Source: Ceratorhiza oryzae-sativae
Lineage: Eukaryota > Basidiomycota > Agaricomycetes > Cantharellales > Ceratobasidiaceae
Direction of reading: 5' to 3'
NCBI GenBank assembly: GCA_030998015.1
Contig: JARWMV010000234.1
Location: 434,001 to 498,000 of the forward strand
Length of the DNA: 64,000 bases
How positions within the stretch are numbered: the first letter of the stretch is position 1; every line of letters starts with the position of its first letter. A program made the translations under genes and the position numbers. Below the pieces are notes generated by a model, which ran no database searches, was not told where the DNA came from, and saw only the letters and a program-made list of their open reading frames with translations. Positions 60,059-64,000 of the stretch are shown here, piece by piece.

Positions 60059-61834
60059 CTATTCTGAAACACTCTTTGTCTGATGATTAGAAATGGCCTC
60101 CGGCCCAGTGAGCAGAGCGCTGACAAGCATGTCGACGGTTGGCCATCCATCAGGAGACTTCTCTTCCTCTTCCTCCTCCTCTTCTTCTTCAACAGCCTGA
60201 AGAAACATCTTAGTCTCGTCCAGATCCGAAGGCGCGACGGTTTCCGGCTCCGACGCGTTCAACGACCCTAAAAGTGGATCATCCTTAGCCACTGACTCGG
60301 AATCAGTGGTTTCATTTGCTTTGGTCGATTTGGCCAAACTCGAGATAATTTCACCGCGCATCTGAACAACCGATGCCCTACGAGTGGCCAATTCCTTGAC
60401 AAGCTTTTTTGTTGCAAGTTGGATCAGCGCATTATTGACGGAATGGACACCATGGAAAGCTTACATCCTCAAACTGCTTCCGGGCAACTTGGACGCGGTT
60501 TGGGCCGATTTGCTTAATCCATGTATCAAGCTGTTGGTAGAGTGCTCCGATATGCTGAATGCTATTCGCGATGACGTCTGTTCCCCGGTTGATATCAATG
60601 CACTGCATAGAGACAGCGTAGGGAATCGACTCACCAGCATGAGCTCCCATGGTCACCGTGACCTTGGTCTCATCAGTAGCATTGAGACGCCCAGGTCTGT
60701 TGGTGGGCAGAATGAGAACGCTTATCAGCGGTCCGTCCAAGTGCTGGTACTTACAGAACACCAAATTCGAATATTTTCGAGTCGTATGGTGGGACGTCCG
60801 CAGCTCCAATGCGACGCGTTGCGCCTTCCCAAAGGCCCCGAAACTGAGACGCAGAGTGGGATGCCATGGCCAAACTTGCACATGCAGCTGTTTGGCAAAC
60901 CTTGTGCTGAAAGGGATAGTCCTTCGATTGACTCTTTATAAGCGAATCGTGAGCCTAATGTCGGTCAATGGTCAAAGTCAAAGCGGGATACATGCGTGTA
61001 TGCAATCTTACCGATCGGAGGTGGGAGAGGCAGCCGATAAGCGCCTCCTGCGCTTTACTCAACTTGGCGAGCGCTGTACATTCATTATTCAAGGCGGTTT
61101 CCCCATTGTGAAAGTTCTGGTACGCCAAAACGAATGATTGGTGGGCTTTTTCCTGTTCAGGATATTCTAAAAAAATAACTGTCAGTCGAGTCGGGCGAAA
61201 CCCGACTAGCATTTACCTTGGGACGCATTTTTAAACAGCTCTTGGTACAGTACATCAAGTTTCGCTTGGTCTTCCTTCAACTCATATAGTCTCCAACCCA
61301 AGGTGTCCCGCTGTTTAGGCAGATGAGTATGGTTCATATCAACAGGAACATAGACACACCCTCTTAACCAGATACCTTTTATCCATCAATAGGCGGTATC
61401 CCTCACCGAAAGCCTGGTTCAACTGCTTGCGGGCGTCCGTGGACCGACCCTCGGCTTCTGTTTCGGGAAACATGGCCCTTTTCTGGTCATCCTCTAAAAT
61501 ATACCTCGACAATCGATGACGGATTGCCGTGAGTTTCTCAAGGTCTACAAACTCGGAAAGGCTATCCAACATCAGTTGGGAGTGAATGACAGCAGGGCTT
61601 CAATACTTACAATTTGTCCCTCATTTCATCAATCTCATTTCGTTTGTTGATGAGGGCTAGACGAGTCTCTTTGAGACGCTCACGATTCCGAGCTTGTTGA
61701 GCTATGACATTGTCGAGTGCTGCGACACTGTTCAGAAGCCGTTGATGCTAAACTCGCTACTGTTAAATATATACAGCAGCTCGAGCTCGCGGTTAGCGTA
61801 CCTCTTGAAATTGTTTCTTGGTGGGTGCAAGCAT
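60059..61834 (-). CDS. Coiled-coil protein, tandem paralogue B (unrecognised)
   Basis: Start MLAPTKKQFQE, then HQRLLNSVAALDNVIAQQAR, INKRNEIDEMRDKL, SEFVDLEKLTAIRHRLSRYI, ALSEGYR-like helices and DTLGWRLYELKEDQAKLDVL. Then YQELFKNASQEYPEQEKAHQ, NGETALNNECTALAKLSKAQ and, nearer the end, IQHIGALYQQLDTWIKQIGP and KELATRRASVVQMRGEIISS. The pattern H..LLN...(A/S)LD..., LYQ(E/G)LF....YPE(Q/E)E and KELA..R is shared in order with paralogue A. The C-terminus has a run of ten Glu (about 60160-60195), then SPDGWPTVDMLVSALL. Exon borders between 60430 and 60960 are the least certain. Confidence 0.6.
60160..60197 (-). repeat. Polyglutamate codon run
   Basis: Ten consecutive Glu codons (mixed GAG/GAA; CTC/CTT/CCT on the plus strand) in the C-terminus of paralogue B. 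Confidence 0.85.
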
Positions 61835-62559
61835 GGTAATAAAAAGATTCTGGGGATTGGGTAAAAGATTATTGGTTGGTGAGTTGTTGGCACACCCTAC
61901 CTTGTATATATAGCCCGCTCTGGTCAAAGCAGAGAGTATGAAAATTGCCACTAAACCATCGCTCACAAAGGTCGCAAGTTTGAGTTGGCGACGACGTAGC
62001 ATTTGGACCAGAGTGTTGGGCGCATTGTGTATGCGGGTGGCGGCACCCGGCGCCGGCCGAGCGGTGAGTCGAATGGGCGCACGCGGGCTTAGAAAGGAAG
62101 TGCGAGCATGCAACTCCGACAAGATGAGCTATGCAGTGCGGCGTCGGGCGCGGCGGGATCGTCGATCGGGAAGCTTACACTAAACGCCGGTCACAGCCAT
62201 ATGCGATACAAACAGCGAGCATGGCTTATTCAATGTTCTATCAACAGGACGTGGTGCGGGTAGGCAGTGGATGGCAGAAGCCAGTCATAGAAAAGCCGCA
62301 CTACTAGCGTGAGGCAAGGGATGGTCATAGGGGTCATCACGGGACAAGGCGCAAGGAGACCAAAAGGAGAAGTCTAGGGGGATGTGGGAATAAAGATGCA
62401 AGTGCGGCGAGAACCGAAACAAATAGAAAGCACAAATAGGGGTAGCAGTATAAAAAGGGATGAGAAACGTTCAGATGAACGATGTACCCATCTGCGCGAG
62501 CCCGCGTTGCAAAATTTTTAGGCCCAGAGGAAAGGTCAAGCGAAAAAGGGCACAGCACG
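61835..62559. other. Intergenic region
   Basis: 725 bp between paralogue B start and the stop of the second PRELI gene, both minus strand. Nothing recognised. Confidence 0.45.
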
Positions 62560-63228
62560 TTACGACCTCGCTGCCTGCTTTTGCTCCAAAAGCATCCTGA
62601 GCACACCCTCAAACCCTTCTCGCCCAAGTTGTGCGTTTTGTCCGAATCGGTCGACGCTAAACTTCTCTACTCGCTCGCCGACGCTCTTCCAGATCGCCAT
62701 TCGAGCCTGAATCTCGGCTGTCTGGGAGAATCGGGTCTGGAGCTGGCCGTCCGGCCCACGCACAGGATCGTAGACAATATTTTCCAGCACAGTCACGTAT
62801 TGAGAGAGCGAGAGGTTGACAGAGGTGACGGTCGTCCGAGCCGTTGCCGGATCGACAAACGAGATCTCACGCACAAACGCGTCGTCTGAGCCGCCAAGCA
62901 ACTACGCCATAGCTCTCAGCTGAGATGTAAATAGGGATCATCGCTCGACTCACCTTGATCATCCATCGCGGGGCTGCCTGTTTGCAGCCCAGTATCCTCT
63001 CGGTGCGAATGACGCCGGTGACGGGATCGACGGACCGGTCTACAACATCGACAGAAACAACATGTGCGCACTTGGGGTTCGGGTACTTGTGGCAGATGCC
63101 GATGTTGACATGGGACCAAGAGTGGCTAGGGCAGACAGGACGCGTCAGACGACTGGGCCGAGCTAGGGCTATCTCGCTGTGTTGTGGGCTTACTTGTAGA
63201 GGAAACTCTGGGAGTAGACGTGGACCAT
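62560..63228 (-). CDS. PRELI/MSF1-domain protein (Slowmo/Ups2-like)
   Basis: Start MVHVYSQSFLYNHSW (intron 6 codons before SWSHV), then VNIGICHKYPNPKCAHVVSV, DVVDRSVDPVTGVIRTERIL, GCKQAAPRWMIK, and after an intron LLGGSDDAFVREISFVDPAT. LSLSQYVTVLENIVYDPV follows. The C-terminal helix ends LRMLLEQKQAARS. This is the PRELI fold with the Slowmo/Ups2 signature (KYPNP....V..VDV.DR....G.[IL]..ER[IL][LI].C.Q..P.W). Such proteins move phosphatidylserine within mitochondria, with Mdm35/TRIAP1. Length about 190 residues is normal. The N-terminal strand closely mirrors that of the first PRELI gene (MVKFFSQSHVYDH). Confidence 0.92.
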
Positions 63229-63257
63229 GGTGTAGTCTATGCGGGGGGAGAGAGAGG

Positions 63258-63285
63258 AGTGGTGGTGGTGGTGGTGGTGGTGGTG
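63258..63285. repeat. (GGT)n trinucleotide run
   Basis: About nine GGT/GTG units just upstream of the second PRELI start (CCA units on its coding strand), probably in its 5' UTR or promoter. Confidence 0.85.
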
Positions 63286-63471
63286 AGTGCGGAGGTTGTG
63301 GGTGTGGAGAGGTGGTGCCGATTTCAATCTCGATGCGCGCGAGAAATTGCTGCGTGAAAGCTCCGGCATGGCTCCTTATCTCAGCTACCCGATAAGCTCC
63401 GATAGCACAGCCACGTCCCAGTCTGGGCATTTCATACATATTGCTACTGCAGAATACATTAAATCCGCTTT

Positions 63472-64000
63472 ATTGCGGTCCGCGCCGCTCCGCCTGAGCC
63501 GCCTTGAGCTCTGCCAACCGTGCCTTCATCTTGGGCCTTGATACCGAGGCACCGAAGCATTAGCGATGTGTACATATGACGCCAGCAACAAGACTCACAC
63601 TTCCAACAGACGGGTCTCCAGCAATTGCTTCTCTTCTTGCAACGCTAGCCTGCGTTCGGCATCGAGCTCGGTAAAGACATAGCCACCTTGCCCGTCGTAT
63701 TGAAGCTGGGTTGTGCCGCGTTACTCAAAGTGCAAATGACCATGCGTTCAACACTCACAATCATGTGGTGATATTGCCAGAGCGAGGGTCGATGGGACAC
63801 TGTGAGCAGTGTGATCCCTAGCTTGGTGGCATGCTCAAACATGACACGCTCGACCTCAAGCGTCACCGCGGATGTGCACTCGTCCAAGATAGCGTACTGT
63901 GACGGTTTAGATGAACAACCTGAGAGTTTTATTGCAAGCACTTGCCTTGGGTTCGTGGTAGAACAGCCTGGCCATGGCAATCTGCACTCGAGTCAGCAAC
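63472..64000 (-). CDS. Peroxisomal ABCD-type half transporter, C-terminal part
   Basis: Runs off the right edge, so the membrane domain and Walker A are outside. Visible: [20 protein letters not shown] (Walker [10 protein letters not shown] is the ABCD form of D-E), [21 protein letters not shown]-loop His in [30 protein letters not shown] and [20 protein letters not shown]. The stop is at 63472-63474. The LDECTSAV...SHRPSLW...DG.G series is diagnostic of the Pxa1/Pxa2 (ALDP) family, which imports very-long-chain acyl-CoA into peroxisomes. One intron, 63897-63945, has a consensus GC donor (AAG|GCAAGT). I cannot tell Pxa1 from Pxa2. Confidence 0.9.

Overview
The window is a 64-kb stretch of a basidiomycete nuclear genome, almost certainly an agaricomycete. 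Genes are dense, on both strands, and cut by many 49-79-nt GT-AG introns. The dynein heavy chain is encoded without its tail, a gene split known from Basidiomycota. A DUF6533 membrane protein and a BTB protein of mushroom-fungus type are also present. A Rhizoctonia/Ceratobasidium-like source is my guess and is not proven by anything here. I see no rRNA, tRNA, CRISPR array, virus or intact transposon.

Layout, left to right. (1) 1-10.6 kb: 3' end of a lipid (DAG/sphingoid) kinase; Sfi1-type centrin-repeat protein; PAP2 lipid phosphatase; Ost3-type oligosaccharyltransferase subunit; cap-binding protein CBP20. (2) 10.7-18 kb: mitochondrial RRM protein; an unrecognised nuclear regulator; low-molecular-weight tyrosine phosphatase; a small LEA-like mitochondrial protein; Erg5 sterol C-22 desaturase. 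(3) 18-28.7 kb: Rap1-like BRCT+Myb protein; Vps4; Met2 homoserine O-acetyltransferase; BTB protein; Ric1. (4) 28.8-40.1 kb: the motor half of split cytoplasmic dynein heavy chain (Dhc2). (5) 40.2-50.5 kb: SmE, Mgr2, Pex10, Tip20/RINT1, a metallo-beta-lactamase-fold hydrolase, DUF6533 protein. (6) 50.5-64 kb: a gene-poor 2-kb block with a degenerate inverted repeat, a PRELI protein, a fucose-permease-like MFS transporter, two tandem paralogous coiled-coil proteins, a second PRELI protein, and the 3' end of a peroxisomal ABCD transporter.

The genes are mostly conserved housekeeping functions with no obvious shared pathway. Themes that recur are membrane lipid handling (two PRELI proteins, PAP2, lipid kinase, Erg5, ABCD), vesicle traffic (Vps4, Ric1, Tip20, dynein) and mitochondria (Mgr2, PRELI, RRM protein). 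Many neighbours are divergent with 150-250 bp between start codons, or convergent with as little as 40 bp between stop codons.

Three sequence-level observations stand out. First, five genes contain one frame break each, and every break is repaired by one missing base; four lie at short homopolymer runs in recognisable protein. This points to consensus undercalling rather than five pseudogenes. Second, several genes need very small exons (4, 12, 16 and 19 nt), each between two normal-sized introns. Third, four introns use GC-AG boundaries.
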